This document shows positions 1 to 10,463 of a stretch of 64,000 nucleotides of DNA, piece by piece. The notes below the pieces were generated by a model. The model made no database searches and was not told where the DNA came from. It worked only from the letters and a program-made list of their open reading frames with translations. The stretch is taken from positions 3,472,001 to 3,536,000 of the forward strand of contig CP064985.1 in the NCBI GenBank assembly GCA_016699675.1, read 5' to 3'. A program made the translations under genes and the position numbers. The DNA is from Austwickia sp. (GTDB lineage: Bacteria > Actinomycetota > Actinomycetes > Actinomycetales > Dermatophilaceae). Positions within the stretch are counted from its first letter, which is position 1. Every line of letters begins with the position of its first letter.

Positions 1-1
1 C

Positions 2-1741
2 CCCATGCGCGACGAATGCTTCGTGGAGCGCGCCCGCGCCTCGGCCCACGACGTGGATGTCGTCGTCACGAACCACTCCTTCCTCGCGATCGACGCCTTC
101 GAGAACCGCAGCATGCTTCCCGAGCACGATCTCCTCGTGGTCGACGAGGCCCACGAGCTCGTCGACCGGGTCACGGCCACGATCACGGATGAGCTGACCC
201 CCGCCGCCATCCAGTCCGCCGCCCGCAAGGCCGGCAAGCTCGCCGACACCGGTGAGCTGGACCAGACCGGCGACGTCCTCGCCGCGGCCCTGGACCCCCT
301 CGCGGAGGGCCGCCTGCGCGGCCTCCCCGAGCTGCTGGTCCTCTCCCTGGCGCAGGTGCTCGACTCGGCCCGCGACGTCGCCAGCCAGCTCAAGCCGCAG
401 GGTGGCCAGCGGGCCGAGCCCGACGGCGCCCGCGCGGTGGCCCGGGCGGCCGTGGACGAGATCTTCACCGTGGCCGAGCGGCTGCTGGAGGACCGCGAAC
501 TCGACGTCGCCTGGATCACCGACGAGCCCCGCCGCGGCAAGGTCCTGCGCGTCGCCCCGATGAGCGTGGCGATGGCGATGCGGGACGCCCTGTTCGGCGA
601 CCGGACCGTCATCATGACCTCGGCGACGCTCGAACTCGGCGGCAGCTTCGATGCGGTGGCCGGCACGCTCGGGCTGCGCGGCGAGGGCGCGCCGGAGTGG
701 GACGGCCTCGACGTGGGCAGCCCGTTCGACTACCCCCGGCAGGCCATCGCGTACGTCGCCCGCCACCTGCCGGCCCCCGGTCGAGACGGCACCGCCCCGC
801 AGGCCCTCGACGAGATGGAGGCGCTGGTCCGAGCCGCCGGCGGCCGCACGCTGGGCCTGTTCTCCTCGATGCGCGCGGCCCGGGCGGCGACAGAGGAGCT
901 GCGCGAACGCCTCGGCGAGGACTACCCCATCCTCTGCCAGGGCGAAGACCAAACCCCCACCCTCGTGCGGCAGTTCGCCGCCGACGCCCGCACCTGCCTG
1001 TTCGGCACCCTGTCGCTCTGGCAAGGCGTCGACGTCCCGGGGCCGGCCTGCCAGCTCGTCATCATCGACCGCATCCCGTTCCCGCGGCCCGACGATCCGT
1101 TGGCCAGCGCGCGCAGCGAGGAGATCGGCCGCCGCGGCGGGAACGGCTTCATGGCCGTCTCCGCGACCCACGCGGCGCTTCGCCTCGCGCAGGGCTCGGG
1201 ACGGCTGGTCCGGCGTGCGGACGACCGGGGGGTCGTCGCGTTCCTCGACTCACGAATGATGACCGCGCGGTACGCCGGGTTCCTGCAGCGCTCGCTGCCC
1301 GACTTCTGGCCGACGACCGACCGGGCGCTGGTCCTGGCCGCGCTGGCCCGCCTGGACGCGGACGCCGCGCCGGTCCTCGGCATCGACGCCCCGGCCGCCC
1401 GATCCGCCGCCATCGAGGGGGAGGGCGCCGACGCCGAGGCGGCCAGCCCCGGCCTCGCCTCGCCCAACGGCTCCGAGAACGCCCAGCCGCCGGCCGCCGG
1501 GGAGAGCGAGCACCCCACGCCGCGCGTGGCGGACGCCGTACCCACCGGCGCTCCCGTCGCCGACGCGACCCGCACCGCCGTCGTCGACGGCGCCGCGTGG
1601 ACGGCCGAGGACGACGACGAGCTGCGGGACGGAGCGGCGCTCGGGCTCGACCCGGACGAGCTGGCCGAGCACCTGGACCGGCCCGCGCCGGACGTTTTGC
1701 GCAGACTTGCCGCCTTGGGGCTGGACCAGCAGGTACGTTGA
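2..1741 (+). CDS. dinG: DinG-type ATP-dependent DNA helicase, 5' end outside window
   Basis: This is the C-terminal part (about 579 residues) of a DinG/XPD-like superfamily 2 helicase; the frame is open to the left edge, so the Walker A region and most of the Fe-S cysteines lie outside. Visible are a Cys near the start that could be the last cluster ligand, the DEAH box in VVDEAHEL, the motif MTSATLELGG, and the C-terminal helicase motif GSGRLVRR. Family members unwind 5'-tailed DNA, D-loops or R-loops during repair. After about residue 460 there is an acidic, Ala-rich linker and then a short helical tail starting WTAEDDDELRDG that resembles a small helix-turn-helix module; that reading is inference. 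It ends 52 nt before the MFS gene. In many actinobacteria this helicase sits near lexA; here lexA is 13.5 kb further on. Confidence 0.9.
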   Translation, partial: PMRDECFVERARASAHDVDVVVTNHSFLAIDAFENRSMLPEHDLLVVDEAHELVDRVTATITDELTPAAIQSAARKAGKLADTGELDQTGDVLAAALDPLAEGRLRGLPELLVLSLAQVLDSARDVASQLKPQGGQRAEPDGARAVARAAVDEIFTVAERLLEDRELDVAWITDEPRRGKVLRVAPMSVAMAMRDALFGDRTVIMTSATLELGGSFDAVAGTLGLRGEGAPEWDGLDVGSPFDYPRQAIAYVARHLPAPGRDGTAPQALDEMEALVRAAGGRTLGLFSSMRAARAATEELRERLGEDYPILCQGEDQTPTLVRQFAADARTCLFGTLSLWQGVDVPGPACQLVIIDRIPFPRPDDPLASARSEEIGRRGGNGFMAVSATHAALRLAQGSGRLVRRADDRGVVAFLDSRMMTARYAGFLQRSLPDFWPTTDRALVLAALARLDADAAPVLGIDAPAARSAAIEGEGADAEAASPGLASPNGSENAQPPAAGESEHPTPRVADAVPTGAPVADATRTAVVDGAAWTAEDDDELRDGAALGLDPDELAEHLDRPAPDVLRRLAALGLDQQVR

Positions 1742-1793
1742 CCGCGCGGTGACCCGACGTTTCCGCACTGACCTCACCCGACCTGGAGCCCGC

Positions 1794-3134
1794 ATGAGCA
1801 GCACCCCCACGAGCGACCACGGCCATCGGCCCGGCCACGCCCGCCGCACCCTTCTCGGCACCGGCGTGGGCAACATGCTCGAGTGGTACGACTGGAACGT
1901 CTACGCCACCTTCGCCGTGTACATGAGCAAGCAGCTCTTCGACGCCAGCAACGAGACCTCGGCGCTGCTGCAGACCCTGGCGGTCTTCGCGGTCGGCTTC
2001 GTCGCCCGGCCGTTCGGTGGCGCTTTCTTCGGCTGGCTCGCCGACCGGATCGGCCGCAAGCACTCGCTCATGGTGGCGGTCATCTGCGCCTCGATCGGGT
2101 CGCTGATCATCGCGGTCTGCCCGACGTACGCCCAAGCCGGCGCCTGGGCCTCGCTGTTGCTGCTGGTGGCGCGGCTGATCCAGGGGCTGGCGCACGGCGG
2201 GGAGCTGCCGAGCGCGCAGACCTACCTGTCCGAGCAGGCCCCCCGCAAGGAACGCGGGTTCTGGTCCAGCGCCATCTACGTCACCGGCACCCTGGGTCTG
2301 CTGCTCGGCCTGGCCCTCGGCAAGGGCCTGGAAGCCAACCTCAACTCGGCGGCGATGGCCAGCTACGGCTGGCGGATTCCGTTCTTCCTGGGCGCGGTGC
2401 TCGGCGTGTTCGCGCTGTGGATCCGCAACCGGATGGAGGAGTCCGAGGTCTTCGAGGACGCCCAGGAGCACACCGACGTGGCGCGCGAGAACGTCTTCGT
2501 CAGCGCCGCGCGGCACTGGCGGACCGGATTGCAGGTCATCGGCATGACGATGGGCCTGACGATCACGTACTACGTGTGGTCGGTCGCCATGCAGCCGTAC
2601 GCCGTGAAGACGCTGAAGTTCTCCCAGGGCGACGGCTTCACGGCCTCGATCATCGGCAACATCGTGTTCGTGCTGTGCCTGCCGGTGTGGGGCAAGATCT
2701 CGGACCGGATCGGCCGCAAGCCGCTGATGCTGGTGGCGATGCTGGGCTCCGCGATCATGTACATCCCGATGCTCAACCTGATCCAGAACCAGATGTGGCA
2801 GCTGGCCCTGGCGATCTCGGTGATGTGCATCCTGCTGGGCGCCTACCTGGCGATCGCGCCGGCCGTCTACGCCGAGCTGTTCCCGACGAACGTGCGCGCC
2901 ACCGCGTTCGGGATCCCGTATGCGATCACGATCGCGGCCTTCGGCGGTACGGCGAGCTACGTGCAGACGTGGATGAGCGATGCGTTCCCCGGCAACAAGT
3001 ACGCGTTCGCGATCTACGCGATCATCGCCTGCTGCATCTCCGCGCTGACGGTCTTCACCCTGCCCGAGACCAAGGCCAAGGACCTGCACGAGGTCGACCA
3101 GCCCCTCGGCGCCGGTACGGCCGCCCCCCGCTGA
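1794..3134 (+). CDS. MFS transporter, metabolite:H+ symporter (MHS) family
   Basis: A 446-residue major facilitator protein. The opening GNMLEWYDWNVYATFAVY is typical of the MHS branch (KgtP/ProP/ShiA-like), which moves organic acids, betaines or shikimate with protons across the cytoplasmic membrane. The two MFS loop signatures are visible as WLADRIGRKHS and DRIGRKPL, each after an odd-numbered membrane helix, and about twelve hydrophobic segments can be counted. The ATG at 1794 is chosen because the protein then begins like relatives; the longer in-frame extension is Arg-rich and not membrane-like. The substrate cannot be told from sequence. It stands alone between the helicase and holA and is followed by a long inverted repeat. 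Confidence 0.9.
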   Translation: MSSTPTSDHGHRPGHARRTLLGTGVGNMLEWYDWNVYATFAVYMSKQLFDASNETSALLQTLAVFAVGFVARPFGGAFFGWLADRIGRKHSLMVAVICASIGSLIIAVCPTYAQAGAWASLLLLVARLIQGLAHGGELPSAQTYLSEQAPRKERGFWSSAIYVTGTLGLLLGLALGKGLEANLNSAAMASYGWRIPFFLGAVLGVFALWIRNRMEESEVFEDAQEHTDVARENVFVSAARHWRTGLQVIGMTMGLTITYYVWSVAMQPYAVKTLKFSQGDGFTASIIGNIVFVLCLPVWGKISDRIGRKPLMLVAMLGSAIMYIPMLNLIQNQMWQLALAISVMCILLGAYLAIAPAVYAELFPTNVRATAFGIPYAITIAAFGGTASYVQTWMSDAFPGNKYAFAIYAIIACCISALTVFTLPETKAKDLHEVDQPLGAGTAAPR

Positions 3135-3148
3135 TCAGCGCGTGAACT

Positions 3149-3198
3149 ACTGACAGGGGCGTTATGCGTTCCCCGGAGCGCATAACGCCCCAGTCAGT
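3149..3198. repeat. long near-perfect inverted repeat (hairpin) after MFS gene
   Basis: Arms 3149-3168 and 3179-3198 are complementary over 20 bp with one mismatch (A opposite A near the base); the loop is the 10 nt 3169-3178. The inner stem is 14 bp without a break and pairs GGGGCGTTATGCG with its complement. It lies 15 nt after the MFS stop codon and 72 nt before holA. No U-run follows, so it could be a non-canonical terminator, an mRNA 3' stabiliser or a repeat unit. Confidence 0.8.
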
Positions 3199-3269
3199 GC
3201 GCCCGGCCGGCCACCCACGCGCCGCCGCCGTGGGCGAGCGACGTCGGTACGCCGTGGCAGGCTGGCCCC

Positions 3270-4256
3270 GTGACGATCGAGCCGCCGACCAGCCGAGGGG
3301 TGCCGCCGTTCGTGCTGATCGTCGGACCGGAGGAGCTGCTGGCCCAGCGCGCCCTCGCGGCGACGGTGGAGGCCCTGCGGGCCACCGACCCTGGGCTGGA
3401 CGTGGTGCGGCTCAGCGCCACGACGTACGAATCCGGCGCGCTCGGGGTGCACGCGAGCCCGTCGCTGTTCGGCGGGAGCACGGCGATCGTCCTGACGGAG
3501 GCCGACGAGGCGGCCGAGGACTGCACGAAGGACGTGCTCGACTACGTGGCCGCCCCGGCCGAGCACGTGACGCTGATCGTCGCCCACCGCGGCGGCGTCC
3601 GCGGCAAGAAGCTCCTCGACGCGCTCAAGACCGCGAAGGCGCGCGTCCTCGAGGCCCCCGCGGTGAAGTCCGAGCGGGACAAGACCGACTTCGTCGTCAA
3701 CGAGTTCCGGGTCGGGCGCCGCAAGGTCACCCCCGAAGCGGTGCGCGCGCTGGTGGAGGCCGTCGGCAAGGATCTGGCCGAGCTCGCCGCGGCCTGCGCC
3801 CAGCTGATCCGCGACACCCAGGGCCTGGTGGACGAATCCGTGGTCGAGACCTACCACGGCGGAAAGATCGAGGCCACCGGCTTCCGGGTCGCCGATGCGG
3901 CGATCGCCGGGAATGCCGGGGAGGCGCTGGCGCTGCTGCGGCACGCCCTCGCCGCGGGCGTCGACCCGGTGCCGATCGTGGCGGTCTTCGCCAGCCAGCT
4001 GCGTCAGCTGGTCAAGGTGGCCGGCGCCCCCCGCGGCTCGTCGGCCTCGCTCGCCAAGGTGTTGGAGCTGGCCCCGTGGCAGATCGACCGGGCCCGCCGG
4101 GCGCTGGCCGGCTGGGAACTCGACGGGCTCGGCGAGGCGATCCAGGCCGTCGCCGCCGCGGACTTCGCGGTCAAGGGCGGCGACCGGGACCCCGAGTACG
4201 CCGTGGAGCGCTGCATCCTGGCCTTCTGCCGGGCGCGGGCCCGGGCCCGGCGCTGA
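3270..4256 (+). CDS. holA: DNA polymerase III subunit delta
   Basis: A 328-residue delta subunit of the clamp loader, which opens the beta sliding clamp during loading onto primed DNA. The N-terminal AAA+-like fold has the family's typical LIVGPEELLAQRAL opening and lacks a working Walker A, as expected for delta; the middle carries the DFVVNEFRVGRRKV stretch and the C-terminal collar domain ends ...DPEYAVERCILAFCRARARARR. The start is GTG at 3270; no purine-rich ribosome site precedes it, so it may be leaderless. In actinobacteria holA and rpsT usually follow comEC; here they lie upstream of leuS, suggesting a local rearrangement. Confidence 0.95.
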   Translation: MTIEPPTSRGVPPFVLIVGPEELLAQRALAATVEALRATDPGLDVVRLSATTYESGALGVHASPSLFGGSTAIVLTEADEAAEDCTKDVLDYVAAPAEHVTLIVAHRGGVRGKKLLDALKTAKARVLEAPAVKSERDKTDFVVNEFRVGRRKVTPEAVRALVEAVGKDLAELAAACAQLIRDTQGLVDESVVETYHGGKIEATGFRVADAAIAGNAGEALALLRHALAAGVDPVPIVAVFASQLRQLVKVAGAPRGSSASLAKVLELAPWQIDRARRALAGWELDGLGEAIQAVAAADFAVKGGDRDPEYAVERCILAFCRARARARR

Positions 4257-4520
4257 CGCGCGTCACGCCAGGTGCCGACCCGCATCCCACCAGGTGCTGA
4301 CCCGCATCTCGCCGGGCGCTGCCGGCGTCGGAGGCGGGCGCCGCGTTTTGGGCCGGACCGGTTGGCGCTGGTAGCGTGGATTCTCGCGTGCGCGCCCAGG
4401 TCGTGCGCTTGTCACGCATCCCACCAGCTCGTCCTTGACCGCTCGCCGACCACACGCGGGCGGAGGTGAGGCCGGGCCTGCCCGCAGCCGCGGGCAGCCG
4501 ATCGACCAGGAGAGAAGTAC
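4257..4520. other. holA-rpsT intergenic region with short direct repeats
   Basis: No gene is seen. The left half carries two near-copies of a 20-nt unit reading CAGGTGCYGACCCGCATC (from 4269 and 4292). The 13-mer CGCATCCCACCAG occurs at 4281-4293 and again at 4415-4427. The rpsT promoter should lie in the right half, but I cannot place it with confidence. Confidence 0.6.
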
Positions 4521-4784
4521 GTGGCCAATATCAAGTCCCAGAAGAAGCGCATCCTGACCAACGCCAAGCGCACCGAGCGCAACAAGGCGTACAAGTCGGA
4601 GCTGCGCACCTGGATCCGCAAGTTCCGCGAGGCCGCCGCCAGCGGCGACAAGGACAAGGCGACCGAGGCGCTGCGCCTGGCGAGCCGCAAGCTCGACAAG
4701 GCCGTGAGCAAGGGCGTCATCCACAAGAACCAGGCCGCCAACAAGAAGTCGGCGATGGCCAAGACGCACGCCAACCTCGGCTGA
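4521..4784 (+). CDS. rpsT: 30S ribosomal protein S20
   Basis: An 87-residue S20 protein that binds 16S rRNA early in small-subunit assembly. It is Lys/Arg/Ala-rich and helical, starts MANIKSQKKRILTNAKRTERN as in all bacterial S20 proteins, and ends with the conserved NKKSAMAKTHANLG. The start is GTG at 4521, preceded by AGGAGAGAAGTAC, a good ribosome-binding site at proper spacing. It is a single-gene unit closed by the strong terminator at 4856. The usual neighbour lepA is not next to it. Confidence 0.98.
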   Translation: MANIKSQKKRILTNAKRTERNKAYKSELRTWIRKFREAAASGDKDKATEALRLASRKLDKAVSKGVIHKNQAANKKSAMAKTHANLG

Positions 4785-4855
4785 TCCTCGCGCGGCGCAC
4801 GCCGCAGGGTGCGCCCGCTGGTACGCCGTACCGCCTGCGCCCCGAGACGCAAGAA

Positions 4856-4889
4856 GCCGCCCGCCCCGATGAGGGGCGGGCGGCCTTTT
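4856..4889 (+). terminator. Rho-independent terminator of rpsT
   Basis: A perfect 12-bp GC stem (4856-4867 with 4873-4884), a 5-nt loop GATGA, one C and then TTTT. It lies 71 nt after the rpsT stop and 34 nt before the end of the convergent hsp20 gene, so it separates the two. Confidence 0.93.
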
Positions 4890-4922
4890 CCTATCCCGCG
4901 GCGGGGGAGGGGACGTCGAACG

Positions 4923-5357
4923 TCACTGCGCGGGCTGGTCCGTCGCGATCGACTGGACGGTGTCGGCGTGGCTGACCGAGATCTTGCGCGGCTTGGCCTC
5001 CTCGGCCACCGGGATCGTCAGCTCCAGGACGCCGTCGGTGTAGCGGGCCTCGATGCGGTCGAGGGCGACGCCGTACCCGAGCGTGAGCTGCCGCGCGAAC
5101 GTGCCGCTGGGCCGCTCGTGGGACAGCCAGGTCACCTCGCCGGTCGGGGCGTCCCGGCGCTCGGCGCGGATCGTGAGGGTGCGCTCCTCGACGTCCACGT
5201 CGATCGTGCTCGGGTCGACGCCGGGCAGGTCGATGCGGGCGGTGAAGGAGTCGCCGGTGCGGTACAGGTCCATCGGCATGCCGAGGGATGCGGGCGTGCG
5301 GGTGGCCGCCGTGAAGAGACGGTCCAGCTCGCGGAAGGGGTCGTAGTTCATAGCCAT
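4923..5357 (-). CDS. Hsp20/alpha-crystallin small heat-shock protein
   Basis: A 144-residue small heat-shock protein, an ATP-independent holdase that keeps unfolding proteins soluble. The alpha-crystallin domain covers roughly residues 28-125, with the beta-strand signature FTARIDLPGVDPSTIDVDVE and the late GVLELTIPV strand; the conserved tail motif appears as KPRKISV. The ATG at 5357 has GGAGGA five nt upstream, which decides it over the second ATG two codons later. A CIRCE operator lies 62 nt upstream, so HrcA control is expected; hrcA itself is not in the window. The gene is convergent with rpsT and divergent from the YhhN gene. Confidence 0.95.
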   Translation of the reverse strand: MAMNYDPFRELDRLFTAATRTPASLGMPMDLYRTGDSFTARIDLPGVDPSTIDVDVEERTLTIRAERRDAPTGEVTWLSHERPSGTFARQLTLGYGVALDRIEARYTDGVLELTIPVAEEAKPRKISVSHADTVQSIATDQPAQ

Positions 5358-5418
5358 GCTGTCCTCCGAGGCGGTGGTCTCCGGTCGTGCCGGTGTGGGC
5401 GATATGCGCGGTCGCGAA

Positions 5419-5445
5419 TTAGCACTCGCGACTCACGAGTGCCAA
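5419..5445. promoter_or_regulatory. CIRCE operator (HrcA-binding site)
   Basis: The 27-bp sequence has arms TTAGCACTC and GAGTGCCAA around a 9-nt spacer, matching the CIRCE consensus (TTAGCACTC-N9-GAGTGCTAA) at 17 of 18 arm positions. It sits between hsp20 (minus) and the YhhN gene (plus), 62 nt from the hsp20 start, as expected for HrcA repression released by heat. Confidence 0.93.
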
Positions 5446-5500
5446 CCAGGCGCGCGCCGCCCGTATTCCGGTCCCGCGGCGCAGTAGAGTCCAGCCCATC

Positions 5501-6142
5501 ATGGGCAGCACCGCCATCCTCGTCGGCCTGTTGGTCGCCGTCCTCGCCGCGACGTGTTGGTACGCGGGCGACAAGGGCGCCTCGTACGTCGCCCGCCCCA
5601 CCAAGATCGGCGCCATCCTCGCGCTGATCGTGCTGGCCCTCCTGCTCGGCGCCCGGGACAGCGCCGGCGGCATCCCGCTGCTCGTCGGGCTCGTCCTGTC
5701 CATGCTGGGCGACATCGCGCTGACCCGGGACGACACCACCTCGTTCGCCGTCGGTCTGCTGGCCTTCCTGGCCGGCCACCTGGCCTACATCTGGGCGTTC
5801 GCGCCCCAGTGGTTCCACCTGTGGGGGGTGCTGGTCGTCGCCCTGGTGTTGGCGCCGTTCGCGGCGCTATCGTTCCCGCGCGCCCGGCGTGGGGCGGTCC
5901 GCGGCGAGGGGCCGCGGCTGGGCCACGCGATGACGGCGTACGTCGTGGTTCTGCTCGGCATGGCCCTCGCCGCCGGCGCGACGGGCCGCCCCCTGCTGCT
6001 GCTGGGGGGCGTGCTGTTCGCGATCTCCGATCTGGTGCTCGCGCTGGACCGGTTCGACGCGCCCCGGGCCCGCTCGCACGTCGTCGTCATGTCGACGTAC
6101 CACCTGGCGCAGGCGGCGATCGTCCTCGGCGTGCTGCTCTGA
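5501..6142 (+). CDS. YhhN family membrane protein (lysoplasmalogenase-like)
   Basis: A 213-residue integral membrane protein with about eight hydrophobic segments. It has the YhhN/TMEM86 pattern: a conserved ARPTKIGA near residue 35, LSMLGDIAL around residue 70 and FAISDLVLALDRF near residue 180, with the two Asp residues thought to be catalytic in the family. Animal TMEM86B cleaves the vinyl-ether bond of lysoplasmalogens; the bacterial role is not well settled, so the activity here is family inference. The ATG at 5501 begins a plausible first helix. It shares its upstream region, including the CIRCE site, with hsp20. Confidence 0.88.
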   Translation: MGSTAILVGLLVAVLAATCWYAGDKGASYVARPTKIGAILALIVLALLLGARDSAGGIPLLVGLVLSMLGDIALTRDDTTSFAVGLLAFLAGHLAYIWAFAPQWFHLWGVLVVALVLAPFAALSFPRARRGAVRGEGPRLGHAMTAYVVVLLGMALAAGATGRPLLLLGGVLFAISDLVLALDRFDAPRARSHVVVMSTYHLAQAAIVLGVLL

Positions 6143-6205
6143 GCGCCGCGGCCAGTCCCGGCGCGACGACGCGAAACCCGTTCCGGACCAGCGGCTACCC
6201 TGCGC

Positions 6206-6211
6206 TAGCCT
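6206..6211 (+). promoter_or_regulatory. -10 box of the leuS leader transcript
   Basis: TAGCCT lies seven nt before the GTG of the leader peptide, the usual spacing of an actinobacterial leaderless transcript. TTCCGG at 6181 is a possible but poor -35. Confidence 0.55.
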
Positions 6212-6217
6212 GGACTC

Positions 6218-6244
6218 GTGCGTGACGAACTGCTCCTTCGCTAG
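6218..6244 (+). CDS. leucine-rich leader peptide of leuS (attenuator)
   Basis: An eight-codon frame, GTG CGT GAC GAA CTG CTC CTT CGC TAG, encodes (M/V)RDELLLR with three consecutive Leu codons of three different kinds. It begins seven nt after a -10 box, so it is likely translated leaderless from the transcript's first codon. A terminator follows 32 nt after its stop, and leuS starts 144 nt after it. This is the layout of a classical ribosome-mediated attenuator: low charged tRNA-Leu stalls the ribosome on the Leu run and favours an antiterminator. Attenuators in front of leuS have been predicted by comparative work in some Streptomyces, so the class is known; this instance is read from sequence. 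Confidence 0.82.
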   Translation: MRDELLLR

Positions 6245-6276
6245 CCGCGCCCGAGGACACCGGGACCGACGCGGCC

Positions 6277-6300
6277 GACCCCCATGCGCTGGGGGTCTTC
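6277..6300 (+). terminator. attenuator terminator upstream of leuS
   Basis: Stem 6277-6284 with 6290-6297 is eight perfect base pairs (GACCCCCA with its complement), loop TGCGC, followed by TTCT. It lies between the Leu leader peptide and the leuS coding region, where an attenuator terminator is expected. Confidence 0.8.
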
Positions 6301-6388
6301 TCATGTCCGCGCCCGACCGGCGCTCCCCGCGCATCGGCACCGTCCGAGCACGCCGCACGCACCGACGACACGAACGAGGACGAGAGCG

Positions 6389-9358
<2,970 letters not shown>

Positions 9359-9359
9359 C

Positions 9360-9378
9360 CCGGCGGCGCCGCCGGTTT
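9360..9378 (+). terminator. possible terminator of leuS
   Basis: A perfect 16-bp palindrome (9360-9375, CCGGCGGC with its complement) followed by TTT, starting two nt after the leuS stop. The U-run is short. Confidence 0.5.
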
Positions 9379-9491
9379 GCCGTTGGGGCGGCGGCTCGGC
9401 CGGCGGCTTGGGCGGCGGTCGGCGGCAGCTTCACCGCCGCGCGGGCTGCCGTGCTGACGGCGGCCGGGCCGACCTGGCAGGATCTCGCGGT

Positions 9492-10370
9492 ATGCGCGTC
9501 GCCATCGTCACCGACTCCACGGCCTACCTGCCCGAGCAGTGGGCCGCCGAGCACGACGTCACGGTGGTGCCGCTGTCGGTGCTCATTGACATGGACAGCT
9601 ACGTCGAGGGCGTGGACCGGGCCGTGGGCGAGCTCGCGCGGGCTCTGTCGCGGGCGGGCGGCGCGACCACCTCTCGGCCGAGTCCGCAGCAGTTCCTCGC
9701 CCGGTACGAGGCGCTCGCCGACGAGGGCGCCGAGGCCATCGTGAGCGTGCACCTGTCTGCGGCGCTGTCGGGGACGTACGAGGCCGCGGTCCTCGCGGCC
9801 GCGGACGCGCCGGTCCCCGTGCGGGTGGTGGATTCCGCGTCGATGGGGGCCGGATTGGGGTACGCCGTGCGGGAGGCGGTCGCGACCGTACGCCGCGTGG
9901 GCCCCGACGCCTCCGCGGCGGCCGTGGCGGATGCGGCCGCCGCGGCCGCGAGCGGGGTGGCGCGCGAGACGGCGGTGCTGTTCTGCGTGGCCTCGCTGGA
10001 GTTCCTGCGGCGCGGCGGCCGGATCGGAGCCGCCTCGGCGTTCCTGGGGACGGCGCTGGCGGTCAAGCCGCTCCTCGCGCTGCGCGACGGCCGGATCGAG
10101 CCCGTGGAGAAGCAGCGCACGATGGGTCGGGCGGTGAACCGGTTGGTGGACATGGCGGCCGAGCGGATCGCGCAGCGGCCGGGGGCGCGGGTGACGGTGC
10201 ACCACGTGGGCGCGGACGGGCGGGCGCGTGAGATCGCGGAGGCCATGCGGTCCCGCGGGGACGGGGTGCTCGCGGGGGAGCCCGAGCTGGTGGAGTTGGG
10301 GCTGGTAGCCGCCGCGCATCTGGGCCCTGGGAGCGTGGGCGTCGTGGTGGCGCCGCCTGCGGTGGCCTGA
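9492..10370 (+). CDS. DegV family fatty-acid-binding protein
   Basis: A 292-residue DegV/FakB-type protein. It opens VAIVTDSTAYLP, carries the ligand-site motif TTSRPSPQQF near residue 58 and SLEFLRRGGRIG near residue 170, and follows the two-domain DegV layout. Homologues bind a fatty acid and present it to the FakA kinase for phospholipid synthesis; no fakA is present here. The ATG at 9492 is chosen because the family begins at this VAIVTDST strand. In actinobacteria degV commonly sits between leuS and comEA, as here, and this synteny supports the call. Confidence 0.93.
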   Translation: MRVAIVTDSTAYLPEQWAAEHDVTVVPLSVLIDMDSYVEGVDRAVGELARALSRAGGATTSRPSPQQFLARYEALADEGAEAIVSVHLSAALSGTYEAAVLAAADAPVPVRVVDSASMGAGLGYAVREAVATVRRVGPDASAAAVADAAAAAASGVARETAVLFCVASLEFLRRGGRIGAASAFLGTALAVKPLLALRDGRIEPVEKQRTMGRAVNRLVDMAAERIAQRPGARVTVHHVGADGRAREIAEAMRSRGDGVLAGEPELVELGLVAAAHLGPGSVGVVVAPPAVA

Positions 10371-10463
10371 CTTTTCGTCCACACCCCGGCGCCCGGGCCG
10401 GGCCATCCACAGGCCGCGGCGGCGCGCTCACCGGGTTGTCGCGCCGGCTGACAGCGTGGCGGC

